Assembly (NCBI GenBank): GCA_937125455.1
Contig: CAKZLK010000022.1
Span: 1-64,000 of the forward strand
From: an uncultured Aequorivita sp.
Lineage (GTDB): Bacteria > Bacteroidota > Bacteroidia > Flavobacteriales > Flavobacteriaceae
Direction of reading: 5' to 3'
Length of the DNA: 64,000 bases
Below, piece by piece: positions 9,075 through 18,431 of the stretch. Made by a program: the position numbers and the translations under genes. The first letter of the stretch is position 1. Each line of letters begins with the position of its first letter. The notes under the pieces are model-generated. The model was not told the origin of the DNA, searched no databases, and saw only the letters and a list, made by a program, of their open reading frames with translations.

Positions 9075-10181
9075 GTGAAAAACTCCTCTTCATTAACCAA
9101 AATAGCGCTCCAAAAGTTCAAAAAAAACTTTTGGGGCGTTTTTAGTTTGGGATTTTTAACACTTTGTATACTGATAGCCATTTTTGCCTATGCCTTGGCG
9201 CCAGATAATTCGCAGAATGCAAACCAAATGCATCTTTCTATTCACTCCAAAAATCCGGGGTTTTCAGTTAAAATGCTCACTATTCCCATGGCGGTTGAAG
9301 ATCAAAACCCAGTGTCGGTTTTCTTCTTCGGAAAAAAGAATACAGATACAGAAATTCCGGTTTCAAAATATTCATTGCAGAAAAATTCCATTGAAATAAC
9401 TGAATATACCACTGATGGAACTGACGGACTTCAAAAAGAATACGCCCTTTCTCTTTTTCCCGAGGCAGCTTCTGTAAAGGAAATTCCGAACAAATACATT
9501 TCAGAAAAAAAATTTATACTTGGAACCGATAAATACGGTCGAGATCTGTTGAGCAGAATGTTGATTGGCATCAGGATTTCTTTGGCAATTGGTTTTGTGG
9601 CGGTTTTTATTTCATTGGTCATAGGAATTACCATGGGGGCTATTGCAGGTTATTTTGGCGGAAAAGTTGATGCTGCAATAATGTGGCTAATCAACGTTAC
9701 GTGGTCCATTCCAACGCTGCTTTTGGTAATTGCTATTACATTAGCGCTTGGCAAAGGTTTTTGGCAGGTTTTTATAGCCGTTGGATTGACAATGTGGGTA
9801 GAAGTTGCCCGTGTGGTAAGAGGGCAGGTTATGGGCGTAAAACAGATGCAATATGTAACTGCTGCAAGAGCTTTGGGTTTTAATGATTTCAGAATAATTG
9901 TAAAACATATTTTGCCAAATAGCATGGCGCCTGTAATTATTATTTCCGCAGCCAATTTTGCGGGAGCAATTCTTATTGAAAGTGGTTTAAGTTTTTTGGG
10001 AATAGGGGCTCAGCCACCAATGCCTAGCTGGGGTGGAATTATAAAAGATCATTATGCTTATATTATTTTAGGGAAACCATTCCTTGCTTTAATACCTGGC
10101 TTAGCGATTATGAGTCTTGTGACAGCATTTATGTTAATAGGAAATGCGCTCCGCGATGCGATGGATGTCCGGAATACTTAA
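9075..10181 (+). CDS. ABC transporter permease, OppC/DppC type
   Basis: 368 residues, starting with GTG at 9075. An N-terminal OppC-type segment carries TM1 (about 20-42), then a periplasmic stretch of about 100 residues, longer than usual. The binding-protein-dependent permease domain follows, with about five helices and the EAA loop around ARALGFNDFRIIVKHILPN. TDKYGRDLLSRM before TM2 is the DppC signature. It would form the inner-membrane channel of a peptide or nickel importer. No partner permease, ATPase or binding protein is adjacent, so partners must lie elsewhere and the substrate is unknown. Confidence 0.9.
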   Translation: MKNSSSLTKIALQKFKKNFWGVFSLGFLTLCILIAIFAYALAPDNSQNANQMHLSIHSKNPGFSVKMLTIPMAVEDQNPVSVFFFGKKNTDTEIPVSKYSLQKNSIEITEYTTDGTDGLQKEYALSLFPEAASVKEIPNKYISEKKFILGTDKYGRDLLSRMLIGIRISLAIGFVAVFISLVIGITMGAIAGYFGGKVDAAIMWLINVTWSIPTLLLVIAITLALGKGFWQVFIAVGLTMWVEVARVVRGQVMGVKQMQYVTAARALGFNDFRIIVKHILPNSMAPVIIISAANFAGAILIESGLSFLGIGAQPPMPSWGGIIKDHYAYIILGKPFLALIPGLAIMSLVTAFMLIGNALRDAMDVRNT

Positions 10182-10191
10182 TTGAATTTTA

Positions 10192-11016
10192 ATGAATAGA
10201 AAATACATATACCCTCTAGTAATTATAATCGTAACCGTTGCATTGTATTATGCTGACGATTTTATAAATACGGAGAGCGATGCGCCAATTTCAAAAGCTT
10301 TGCCTAAAAATACTAAAGGAAATTCTTCCCCTGAATTTGATGATTCATTTTTACCAAGCTCAACTACGGGAGCAATCGTAAAACACGACTTTTTTACCCT
10401 TTCCTATTCTGAAAAGGATGAACAGGCAGAGTGGGTTGCTTATGAACTGGCTAAAAACGATCTTTCAAAAAATGAATTTGAAAGACCTTATTTTATTGTG
10501 GATAAAAAAGTGAAAACAAAGTCAGCAGATTGGCGAAACTATAGAAACTCTGGTTACGATCGCGGTCATCTTTGCCCCGCTGGCGACCGAAGATTTTCTT
10601 TCGAGGCCTATAACGAAACTTTTTTAACGAGCAACATCAGTCCGCAAGATCACGATTTTAATGCAGGTATTTGGAATAGATTGGAACAGAAAACCCGTTA
10701 TTGGGCCAAAAAGTACGAAGGCGTTTACATAGTGACTGGAGGTGTTTTGAATGGGAATATGAAAAGTATTGGTGATGAAAATGTTTCTGTCCCCAATGAA
10801 TTTTATAAAATAGTTGTAGACATTACAAATGGAAACTATAAGGCCATTTCATTTTTGATTCCTAACAAGCCTTCAAGTGAAAGTTTTTATAAATACGCCG
10901 TTTCCATTGATGAAATCGAAACGAGAACAGGAATTGATTTTTTTCCGAATTTGCCAGATTCCATTGAAAATAAAATGGAGCGAATGGTTAACCTAAAAGC
11001 TTGGGGGAGGAAGTAA
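10192..11016 (+). CDS. DNA/RNA non-specific endonuclease (NUC1/EndA family)
   Basis: 274 residues with an N-terminal hydrophobic anchor or signal (about 5-20). The nuclease signature is intact: YDRGHLCPAGDRR, catalytic His 126 in DRGH, and the Mg-binding Asn in DFNAGIWNRLE, followed by YIVTGG. It should cut DNA and RNA without sequence preference outside the inner membrane, for nutrient scavenging or competition. It lies 10 bases after the ABC permease and is probably in the same transcript. Confidence 0.93.
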   Translation: MNRKYIYPLVIIIVTVALYYADDFINTESDAPISKALPKNTKGNSSPEFDDSFLPSSTTGAIVKHDFFTLSYSEKDEQAEWVAYELAKNDLSKNEFERPYFIVDKKVKTKSADWRNYRNSGYDRGHLCPAGDRRFSFEAYNETFLTSNISPQDHDFNAGIWNRLEQKTRYWAKKYEGVYIVTGGVLNGNMKSIGDENVSVPNEFYKIVVDITNGNYKAISFLIPNKPSSESFYKYAVSIDEIETRTGIDFFPNLPDSIENKMERMVNLKAWGRK

Positions 11017-11104
11017 GTTTGCAGTGTTCAGTCGCAGATTGCAAGAAAAATATTGAATCAACGCATCGTCTTTAATTCAACTTCAAATTTGTTTACGGTT
11101 TTTT

Positions 11105-12361
11105 TTAGGAATAGTGATAATTGGAGCCGTCCAATTTCACAAAAATAAAAAGTAAAATAGTGAATCCCCAAAGTGCTGAACCTCCGTAACTAAAGAAGGG
11201 GAGCGGAATCCCTACCGTTGGAAAAATACCTGTTACCATTCCGATATTCACAAAAAAATGGAAAAAAAGAATTGCTGCAACGCTATATCCATAAACCCTT
11301 CCGAACTGTGACTTCTGTTTTTCTGCCTTAAAAATGATTCGGATAATAAGTCCAACAAAAAGTAAAACTACAAGCATGCTTCCTAAAAATCCCCATTCTT
11401 CGCCTACGGTACTGAAAATATAGTCGGTATGCTGTTCGGGTACAAAATTACCTTTGGTTTGTGTTCCTTGAGTCCATCCTTTTCCAAACCATCCCCCGTT
11501 GCTTATGGCAATTTCACTTTGGTGTGTGTTGTATCCAATACCACGGGCATCAACTTCTTTTCCCAAAACAATATTGAAACGGTCACGGTGTCTTTGTTCA
11601 AAAACATTATTAAATATATAGCTTACTGAAAGAGCAAAGACAATACTTGTTGCTGCAATAAGTATATATTTTATAATATTTGGACGTTTTTTTCTATTTC
11701 TATAAAAAATGATTCCTCCAATAATAATTACCGCGGTTGCAACCCAAAGAGCGCCAAGGGCTAGTGTGGAAACAAAAAGAATAGTTGCAAAAAGACCAAA
11801 TAGTAAATAAACACCGTGAAGCCCTTCACGATAAAGCGGAAATACGAAAGCGGCATAAATCATTGCACTTCCAGGATCTGGCTGCGGAACAATAAATAGT
11901 GCTGGGAGCGCAAGAATAATAAACGCACCAATTTGATTCTTAAAATCCTTCATGTCCGTTTGGATGTCGCTTACGTATTTCGCAAGTGCGAGTGCTGTAG
12001 CGGCTTTTGCAAACTCACTGGGCTGAATGCTAAAACTTCCAAAGGAATACCAAGATGTTGCACCGGAGATGTTTTTCCCAAAAACAAATAGTCCCAAAAG
12101 GGAAAGTAAAGAAATGATGTAAACTAGACTAGCATACTTTTCGTAAAACTTTGACTCAATTGCCAATACAAAAATGATGAGGATAACACTCAATCCTATC
12201 CAAATCATCTGTTTGCCGTAAATTTGACTGAAATCAAAAAAGCCTTTTGCAGTATCGTTGAGCGATGCCGAATAAATATTTAGCCATCCCATCGTAACCA
12301 AAGCGATGTACATAAAAATGATAAGCCAATCGAAACGGACGTAACTTTTAGTAGCTGTCAT
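11105..12361 (-). CDS. rodA: Rod-shape SEDS glycosyltransferase RodA
   Basis: 418 residues, about ten membrane helices. SEDS-family peptidoglycan polymerase that works with PBP2 in side-wall growth. Family features: the segment ATSWYSFGSFSIQPSEFAK, with the conserved QPSE before a helix; PEQHTDYIFSTVGEEWGF; and FPTVGIPLPFFSYGGSA near the C terminus. It shares one base with mrdA and closes the mreB-mreC-mreD-mrdA-rodA operon. It is convergent with the endonuclease gene; only a weak hairpin lies between them. Confidence 0.95.
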   Translation of the reverse strand: MTATKSYVRFDWLIIFMYIALVTMGWLNIYSASLNDTAKGFFDFSQIYGKQMIWIGLSVILIIFVLAIESKFYEKYASLVYIISLLSLLGLFVFGKNISGATSWYSFGSFSIQPSEFAKAATALALAKYVSDIQTDMKDFKNQIGAFIILALPALFIVPQPDPGSAMIYAAFVFPLYREGLHGVYLLFGLFATILFVSTLALGALWVATAVIIIGGIIFYRNRKKRPNIIKYILIAATSIVFALSVSYIFNNVFEQRHRDRFNIVLGKEVDARGIGYNTHQSEIAISNGGWFGKGWTQGTQTKGNFVPEQHTDYIFSTVGEEWGFLGSMLVVLLFVGLIIRIIFKAEKQKSQFGRVYGYSVAAILFFHFFVNIGMVTGIFPTVGIPLPFFSYGGSALWGFTILLFIFVKLDGSNYHYS

Positions 12362-14223
12362 TAATGGTTTATTGTAAAAGGTTTTCCGCTGTATGGCTTG
12401 GCGTATTCTGCTTCCAAACTTCCATCCAGTACATATTTTTCCATATCAGTTCGGGTTATTTCACCTTTCAGATATTTTTCAATCATTAGTCCGGCTATGC
12501 GCCCTGCCCAACGCGAACCCCAATAACCGTTTTCAACAAAAACAGCGATGGCTATTTTAGGATTGTCTTTTGGAGCAAATGCAACAAATATGGAATGATC
12601 AGTAAGTTGAACACGTTTGCCACCGATTTTTGTATAGTTTTCTGCGGTTCCGGTTTTTCCACAAACTTCAATTCCCGGAACTTTAATTGAGGCAGCTGTA
12701 CCGCGTTCATAAACTTGATACATCCCTTCAATCACTGGTTCAAAATATTTGGGTTCTACAGTGGTATAGTGTTTTTCTGTGAATTTCTTCGGAATGGTGT
12801 CAGGCCCAATAATGTTTTTAATGACATGGGGTGTGTAATAATAACCGCGATTGGCAATTGCGGCAGTAAAATTGGCCATTTGCATTGGAGTTAACAATAC
12901 TTCGCCCTGCCCAATAGCATTTGAAATTGTGGCCAAAGAAGACCAATTGTGCACTGGAAAATCGTGTATTTTATTATAATATTTTGATGTGGGGATATTA
13001 CCTCTTTTCCCACTAGGAAGATCATAGCCTAAAAAGTCGCCAAGGCCAAAACTCAATAAATCTTTTCGCCAAGCATCAATACCTTCCTGAGGTGTTGGGT
13101 ACGTATCCATAATTTTTTTATAAACAGTACAAAAGTATGTATTGCAGGAATTAGCAATGCCAGAAACCATGGCAACCGGTCCTCTGTGGTGACATTTAAG
13201 AACTCTTCTGCCAAAATGATACCCGCCGGTGCAAGTAATAACATCATCAACATTTATTGCATTTTCTTGAAGTGCTACCAATGCGGTTAGGGTTTTGAAT
13301 GGTGAGCCGGGCGGGTATTCGCCCATCAAAACTCGATCATAAAGTGGTTTTCCAATAGTGTCATACCATAATTTTGTGAAATTTTTGGAACGATCGCGCC
13401 CCACCAAAAGCGAGGGGTCATAACTGGGCGCCGTAATCAATGCTAGGATTTCGCCCGTAGCGGGTTCAATAGCTACAATACCACCTCTTTTATGGATCAT
13501 CAGCTCCTGTCCGTATTTTTGAAGAGTGGCATCAATAGTCAATTGAATATCATTGCCTCGTTCTGGAAGTGTATCAAAAACACCATCTTTATAGGGTCCA
13601 ATGCTTCTGTTGAAACGATCTTTTTGAACGTATTTTACGCCTTTCACCCCACGTAGTACATCTTCATATTCCTTTTCAACACCAGCTGTACCAATAAGTT
13701 CGCCCATTTGGTAATAGGGATTTTGTTCAATTGTAGCGTTGTTCACTTCAGCAATATAGCCCATTACATTTGCCGAATGGTCTACTTGATATTCACGAAG
13801 GGAACGACGTTGAATATAAAACCCTTCATACTTGTACATTTTTTCAGAAAGTGAAGCGTAATCAGCTTTGTTTAATTGTGGGAGCACCACTGAAGGAAGT
13901 CGGGGTGAATATACCCGTGCTTTGTGCAAAATTTCCTTGAATTCCTCCTTGGTTATTTTTAGCAGTCCGCAAAACTCCAATGTGTCTAAAGGTTTAACAT
14001 CTCGCGGAATAACCATCACGTCATATGACGGTTGGTTTGAAACCAAAAGCTTATTGTTTCTATCGAACATATATCCACGCTGTGGATAATCATACATTAC
14101 TTTAATGGCGCTATTTTGCGAAAGTGAATCTGGAGAGGCATCATAAACTTGTAAATAGAAAAGCCGGACGGCAAACAAAAGGCCACTTAACAAAACCAAA
14201 GCTATAAGTACAATTTTTCTCAT
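12361..14223 (-). CDS. mrdA: Penicillin-binding protein 2 (elongasome transpeptidase)
   Basis: 620 residues. Cross-links peptidoglycan in the periplasm as the partner of RodA. One N-terminal membrane anchor (about 1-22), then a dimerisation/pedestal domain with RGYMFDRNNKLLVSN (about 49-63). In the transpeptidase domain, catalytic SPFK is at 307-310 (YPPGSPFKTL), SCN lies in GIANSCNTYF, and KTG in VCGKTGTAENY. All three active-site motifs are intact. It overlaps mreD by 4 bases and rodA by 1, so translation is probably coupled. Confidence 0.95.
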   Translation of the reverse strand: MRKIVLIALVLLSGLLFAVRLFYLQVYDASPDSLSQNSAIKVMYDYPQRGYMFDRNNKLLVSNQPSYDVMVIPRDVKPLDTLEFCGLLKITKEEFKEILHKARVYSPRLPSVVLPQLNKADYASLSEKMYKYEGFYIQRRSLREYQVDHSANVMGYIAEVNNATIEQNPYYQMGELIGTAGVEKEYEDVLRGVKGVKYVQKDRFNRSIGPYKDGVFDTLPERGNDIQLTIDATLQKYGQELMIHKRGGIVAIEPATGEILALITAPSYDPSLLVGRDRSKNFTKLWYDTIGKPLYDRVLMGEYPPGSPFKTLTALVALQENAINVDDVITCTGGYHFGRRVLKCHHRGPVAMVSGIANSCNTYFCTVYKKIMDTYPTPQEGIDAWRKDLLSFGLGDFLGYDLPSGKRGNIPTSKYYNKIHDFPVHNWSSLATISNAIGQGEVLLTPMQMANFTAAIANRGYYYTPHVIKNIIGPDTIPKKFTEKHYTTVEPKYFEPVIEGMYQVYERGTAASIKVPGIEVCGKTGTAENYTKIGGKRVQLTDHSIFVAFAPKDNPKIAIAVFVENGYWGSRWAGRIAGLMIEKYLKGEITRTDMEKYVLDGSLEAEYAKPYSGKPFTINH

Positions 14224-14729
14224 GAAGATTTTCTGTTAAACAATATCATGGTACAGACAATCAAAACTATAGTAAATATCCCTGAAAACAACGTCGATTT
14301 TAAAAGCAACAGTATATGTTTAGCGCTAAATATTTCCAAAGAAAACATAACAAAATGATGCATAAACACCAAAGAGGCAATATAGGTAAGCCTTTCCATT
14401 GGGTTGGCTTTTTTGATTTTCACGCTGTTGTATTCATAACTTACACCAAAAGAGTATTTCAATACCACGGGTCGGATGTACGCTATAAAGGTGCAAGCCG
14501 CTGCGTGCACGCCTCCTGAATCTTGAAAAATATCTATGAAAAGTCCCAAAAGGAAACTGAGAAAAATCAAAAGTCCTTTGTTGCCATCTAATGGATAAAG
14601 AATTATAAAAAGAATATAAAGATAAGGGTTGATGTACCCGGCCAGATTAACATTATTAAGCAATAGCACCTGGAGGAATACCAACAGTATAAAACGAACG
14701 ATATTTATTAATATATCACTGTTCGACAT
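14220..14729 (-). CDS. mreD: Rod-shape-determining protein MreD
   Basis: 169 residues, about five or six membrane helices and little else, as is normal for MreD. The early segment NVNLAGYINPYLYILFIILYP resembles the start of Bacteroidetes MreD proteins. It is an inner-membrane elongasome component of unclear biochemical role. It overlaps mreC by 14 bases and mrdA by 4. The assignment rests on topology plus position. Confidence 0.88.
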   Translation of the reverse strand: MSNSDILINIVRFILLVFLQVLLLNNVNLAGYINPYLYILFIILYPLDGNKGLLIFLSFLLGLFIDIFQDSGGVHAAACTFIAYIRPVVLKYSFGVSYEYNSVKIKKANPMERLTYIASLVFMHHFVMFSLEIFSAKHILLLLKSTLFSGIFTIVLIVCTMILFNRKSS

Positions 14730-15546
14730 CTTCCACTGCTTTTTCCAGTTCCAAAATTTCTTGTGCTTCTTTGTTTTCTATTATGTAAACATGCTCAAGA
14801 CTTGTCATATCATTGAAAAGATCAATGTTCACATAGTAATAATTTTCATCGTTGTCAAGCTGAAAATCTTTTATGGTACCAATTAAAATGCCTTCAGGAA
14901 AAATTGTAGACCTTCCTCCGGTTACAATTGTATCACCTACTTTAATTTTAGCGATACGAGGAATATCTATTAACTGAACTACGTTTGGATTTTTTGTATC
15001 CCATTTAAGAGAACCAAAATCTCCAGAATTTTTTAGCTTAGCATTTATTCTACTTTGGGTATTTAGAATTGATTGCACGGTTGCGTAGTTTTCAGAAACT
15101 TGGCTCACAATACCTACTATTCCTTTGGAAGAAATTACGCCCAAGTCATTTTTTATACTGTCATTTTGGCCTTTGTCCAGCGTTAACTGGTTTTTGGTTT
15201 TTGAATAGTTATTATTGATTACCCGTGCTGTAAAATATGTAAATTTATTGGGAAGAACCGTACTGTCCAGTTTTTCAATATTTATCACTTCCTTAAATTG
15301 GTCAAGTTTCTTCCGAAGCATTAAGTTTTCCTGAAGCAATTGCTCATTTTCCTTTCCAAGATTCAAGTAATCGGTAATGTTATTTCTAAAAGTAAATATG
15401 CCGCCAGTTATAAAATTGGCCGAACTGATAAATTTATCGTTATGGTAGTTGTGCGATTGAACCGTAAGAGCAACCGAAATTGTAAAAAGCACGGCAAACA
15501 ACAGGGAATTTTTATTCCGAATGAAGAAAAATATAATCTGCTGCAT
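14716..15546 (-). CDS. mreC: Rod-shape-determining protein MreC
   Basis: 276 residues. N-terminal membrane helix (about 13-30), then a coiled coil (about 62-90, GKENEQLLQENLMLRKKL) and a two-barrel periplasmic core with the family stretch DLGVISSKGIVGIVSQVSENYATVQSILN. It links MreB inside the cell to PBP2 and RodA outside. A short Glu-rich tail ends the protein. It follows mreB after about 100 bases and overlaps mreD. Confidence 0.93.
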   Translation of the reverse strand: MQQIIFFFIRNKNSLLFAVLFTISVALTVQSHNYHNDKFISSANFITGGIFTFRNNITDYLNLGKENEQLLQENLMLRKKLDQFKEVINIEKLDSTVLPNKFTYFTARVINNNYSKTKNQLTLDKGQNDSIKNDLGVISSKGIVGIVSQVSENYATVQSILNTQSRINAKLKNSGDFGSLKWDTKNPNVVQLIDIPRIAKIKVGDTIVTGGRSTIFPEGILIGTIKDFQLDNDENYYYVNIDLFNDMTSLEHVYIIENKEAQEILELEKAVEDVEQ

Positions 15547-15648
15547 TGCTTTGTAGGGTTAAAATATTCTGCTTTCTAATGGGAGCAACGCCATAAATGG
15601 GCAACTATTCTATTAAAGGTTTTCAGTGAAATTGAATTCTTCAGAAAA

Positions 15649-16677
15649 CTATTTAATCAATACGCTTTTATACTTGTTAAGGTTTTTTAAGCAAATTCCA
15701 GTTCCTCGAACCACGGCGCGCAAAGGATCTTCAGCAATATATACAGGAAGGTCGGTTTTTTGCGAAAGCCTTTTATCCAACCCGCGAAGCATAGAGCCCC
15801 CACCGGCAAGATAAATTCCAGTATTGTAAATATCTGCAGCCAGTTCTGGAGGTGTTTGTGATAGTGTTTCCATAACAGCATCTTCAATTCGAAGAATGGA
15901 TTTGTCCAATGCTTTTGCAATTTCTCTATAAGAAGTTTGAACTTGCTTTGGTTTTCCAGTAAGCAAATCGCGTCCCTGCACGTCCATTTCATCTGGTGGA
16001 AGTTCAAGATCTTCAGTAGCTGCACCTATTTGAATTTTAATTTTTTCGGCAGTGCGTTCCCCAACATAAAGGTTGTGTTGCGTGCGCATATAATAAACGA
16101 TATCATTTGTAAAAACGTCTCCTGCAATTTTTATGGATTTGTCGCAAACAATTCCTCCAAGTGCGATTACGGCTATTTCAGTAGTTCCACCTCCTATGTC
16201 CACAACCATATTTCCTTTGGGTTGCATAATATCAACACCAATACCAATTGCAGCTGCCATTGGCTCGTGAATTAAATAAACTTCTTTTCCGTTAACACGT
16301 TCTGCACTTTCTTTTACCGCACGCATTTCCACTTCGGTAATACCGCTGGGAATGCATATTACCATGCGCAAGGAAGGTTTTAACCATTTCTTTTTTAGCG
16401 CAGGAATATCGCTAATGAACATATTAATCATCTTTTCGCTTGCGTCAAAATCTGCAATTACACCGTCTTTTAACGGACGAATAGTCTTAATGTTTTCATG
16501 GGTCTTTCCCTGCATCATCGCGGCTTCACGGCCCACGGCGATTATTTTTCCGGTGGTTCGGTCGCGTGCAACAATTGAAGGCGCGTCCACAACAACCTTA
16601 TCATTGTGGATTATAAGGGTATTTGCGGTACCCAAGTCAATAGCTATTTCTTCAGTCAGGAAGTCAAAAAATCCCAT
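15649..16677 (-). CDS. mreB: Rod-shape-determining actin homologue MreB
   Basis: 342 residues. Forms membrane-bound filaments that position wall synthesis. Actin-fold ATP-binding motifs are visible: EIAIDLGTANTLI (phosphate 1), MVVDIGGGTTEIAVI (phosphate 2) and GIYLAGGGSMLRGLD (adenosine). Length and start (MGFFDFLTEEIAIDLG) are standard. First gene of the shape operon, 63 bases after purH on the same strand, with its own candidate -7 element. Confidence 0.97.
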   Translation of the reverse strand: MGFFDFLTEEIAIDLGTANTLIIHNDKVVVDAPSIVARDRTTGKIIAVGREAAMMQGKTHENIKTIRPLKDGVIADFDASEKMINMFISDIPALKKKWLKPSLRMVICIPSGITEVEMRAVKESAERVNGKEVYLIHEPMAAAIGIGVDIMQPKGNMVVDIGGGTTEIAVIALGGIVCDKSIKIAGDVFTNDIVYYMRTQHNLYVGERTAEKIKIQIGAATEDLELPPDEMDVQGRDLLTGKPKQVQTSYREIAKALDKSILRIEDAVMETLSQTPPELAADIYNTGIYLAGGGSMLRGLDKRLSQKTDLPVYIAEDPLRAVVRGTGICLKNLNKYKSVLIK

Positions 16678-16725
16678 AATTTAAATTGGTGGTATTGAGG
16701 GTTAACGTGTTAGGTTTGTTTTTAA

Positions 16726-16733
16726 CAAATGTA
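16726..16733 (-). promoter_or_regulatory. Candidate -7 element for the mre operon
   Basis: The minus strand reads TACATTTG, an exact TAnnTTTG match, about 50 bases before the mreB ATG. No TTG sits at the right -33 distance, so read-through from purH is equally possible. Confidence 0.35.
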
Positions 16734-16740
16734 ATAAAAT

Positions 16741-18273
16741 TTAATGCTTAAAATGGCGTGTTCCAGTAAATACCATTGCCATTTCGTGCGCGTTGCAATA
16801 ATCTATGCTCAGTTCGTCTTTTATAGAGCCTCCGGGCTGGATTACAGCAGTTATTCCTGCGTTGTCCGCAATTTCCACACAATCGGGAAACGGAAAAAAA
16901 GCGTCACTTGCCATTACGGCACCTTCAAGATTAAAATTAAAGGCTTTTGCTTTATCTATTGCTTGGCGTAATGCATCAACACGGCTGGTTTGGCCTGTTC
17001 CGCTAGCGCAAAGTTGTTTTCCTTTTGCCAAAACAATGGTGTTTGACTTTGTGTGCTTGCAAATTTTGGAAGCGAACAACAAGTCTTCTAACTCTTGCGG
17101 GTTCGGTTTATTGTTCGTTGCGTGCGTTAAAATTTGGGCACTGTCAGTAATATTATCTTTTTCTTGCACCAATACGCCATTCAAACAAGTGCGTACGGTT
17201 GTTGAAGGTAATGTAATTTCTTTCTGAATCAATAAAATTCGATTCTTTTTTCCTTCTAAAATTTCCTGTGCTTTTGATGAAAATGAAGGTGCTATTACCA
17301 CTTCGCAGAAAAGGTCATGAATTTCAGCTGCTGTTGCTTCGTCAATTTCAACATTACTGATTAAAATCCCACCGAATGCTGAAACGGGATCACCTGCCAA
17401 TGCGGCCATATAGGCTTGTTGCGCGGTTTCGCGTTGTGCAATTCCGCAGGCGTTGTTGTGTTTTAAAATTGCAAATGTTGGCGCTTCACCTTTAAATTCG
17501 TTCATCAAATTTACCGCGGCATCAACATCCAAAAGATTGTTGTAGCTCAGTTCCTTGCCGTGAATTTTGGTGAATATCTCATCAAAATCTCCAAAGAAAA
17601 ATCCTTTTTGGTGTGGGTTTTCGCCATAGCGAAGTTCCTGCCCGTTTGTTTCGCTCAGTTTGAAAGCTGGCAATTTTTCTTCCTTGTTGAAATAATTAAA
17701 AATTGCGGTATCGTAATTTGAAGAAACATTGAAGGATTTTGCGGCAAAACGCTTGCGGTCTTTTAGTGAAATTTCGCCGTTGTTTGTGGAAATCAATTCC
17801 AAAAACTCAGCATAATCGTCAACCGAGGAAACGCAGATGGTGTCTTTGAAATTTTTTGCAGCTGCGCGAATCAAGGAAATTCCGCCAATGTCTATTTTTT
17901 CAATAATATCAGCCTCCGAAGCACCCGAAGCAACAGTTTTTTCAAATGGATACAAATCCACGATAACAGCATCAATTTGAGGAATGTTGTATTGTTCCAT
18001 TTCGGCAACATCGCCTTCATGGTCTTGTCTATTCAAAATTCCTCCAAAAACTTTTGGGTGAAGGGTTTTCACGCGACCGCCTAAAATGGATGGGTAATCG
18101 GTTAAATCTTCAACAGCAATTACTTTGATGCCTAGGTCATTAATAAATTTTTCGGTACCTCCGGTAGAGTAGATTTTTACGTTCTGTTCGTTAAGTTTTT
18201 TGACAATGGGAGCAAGCCCTTCTTTACTAAAAACGGAAATTAATGCGGATGTGATTTTTTTGGAACTGTTCAT
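16741..18273 (-). CDS. purH: Bifunctional AICAR formyltransferase/IMP cyclohydrolase
   Basis: 510 residues. Performs the last two steps of purine synthesis, AICAR to FAICAR to IMP. The N-terminal MGS-like cyclohydrolase domain (about 5-145) includes YSTGGTEKFI and GGRVKTLHPKVFGGIL. The C-terminal formyltransferase domain contains the catalytic KHNNACGIA (Lys-His pair) and ends with GTRHFKH. Full length. It lies just upstream of mreB, a gene order seen in many Flavobacteriia. Confidence 0.97.
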   Translation of the reverse strand: MNSSKKITSALISVFSKEGLAPIVKKLNEQNVKIYSTGGTEKFINDLGIKVIAVEDLTDYPSILGGRVKTLHPKVFGGILNRQDHEGDVAEMEQYNIPQIDAVIVDLYPFEKTVASGASEADIIEKIDIGGISLIRAAAKNFKDTICVSSVDDYAEFLELISTNNGEISLKDRKRFAAKSFNVSSNYDTAIFNYFNKEEKLPAFKLSETNGQELRYGENPHQKGFFFGDFDEIFTKIHGKELSYNNLLDVDAAVNLMNEFKGEAPTFAILKHNNACGIAQRETAQQAYMAALAGDPVSAFGGILISNVEIDEATAAEIHDLFCEVVIAPSFSSKAQEILEGKKNRILLIQKEITLPSTTVRTCLNGVLVQEKDNITDSAQILTHATNNKPNPQELEDLLFASKICKHTKSNTIVLAKGKQLCASGTGQTSRVDALRQAIDKAKAFNFNLEGAVMASDAFFPFPDCVEIADNAGITAVIQPGGSIKDELSIDYCNAHEMAMVFTGTRHFKH

Positions 18274-18290
18274 TATTGAAAATTAAGGTG

Positions 18291-18298
18291 CAAAAGTA
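18291..18298 (-). promoter_or_regulatory. Candidate -7 element for purH
   Basis: The minus strand reads TACTTTTG followed by CA, the same TAnnTTTGCA form as at tRNA-Glu, about 18 bases before the purH ATG. The -33 element is not clear. Confidence 0.45.
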
Positions 18299-18431
18299 CA
18301 TAATTGCATAGTAAATTTGTAACATAACTAAAGAGAAAACGTCTTACTTTTTATAATTTTATCAACCTCTGGAAAGCTCAAAGTTGAAAACCTTAAATCG
18401 TCAATCTAAAATTGTTAATCTGAAATCATAA

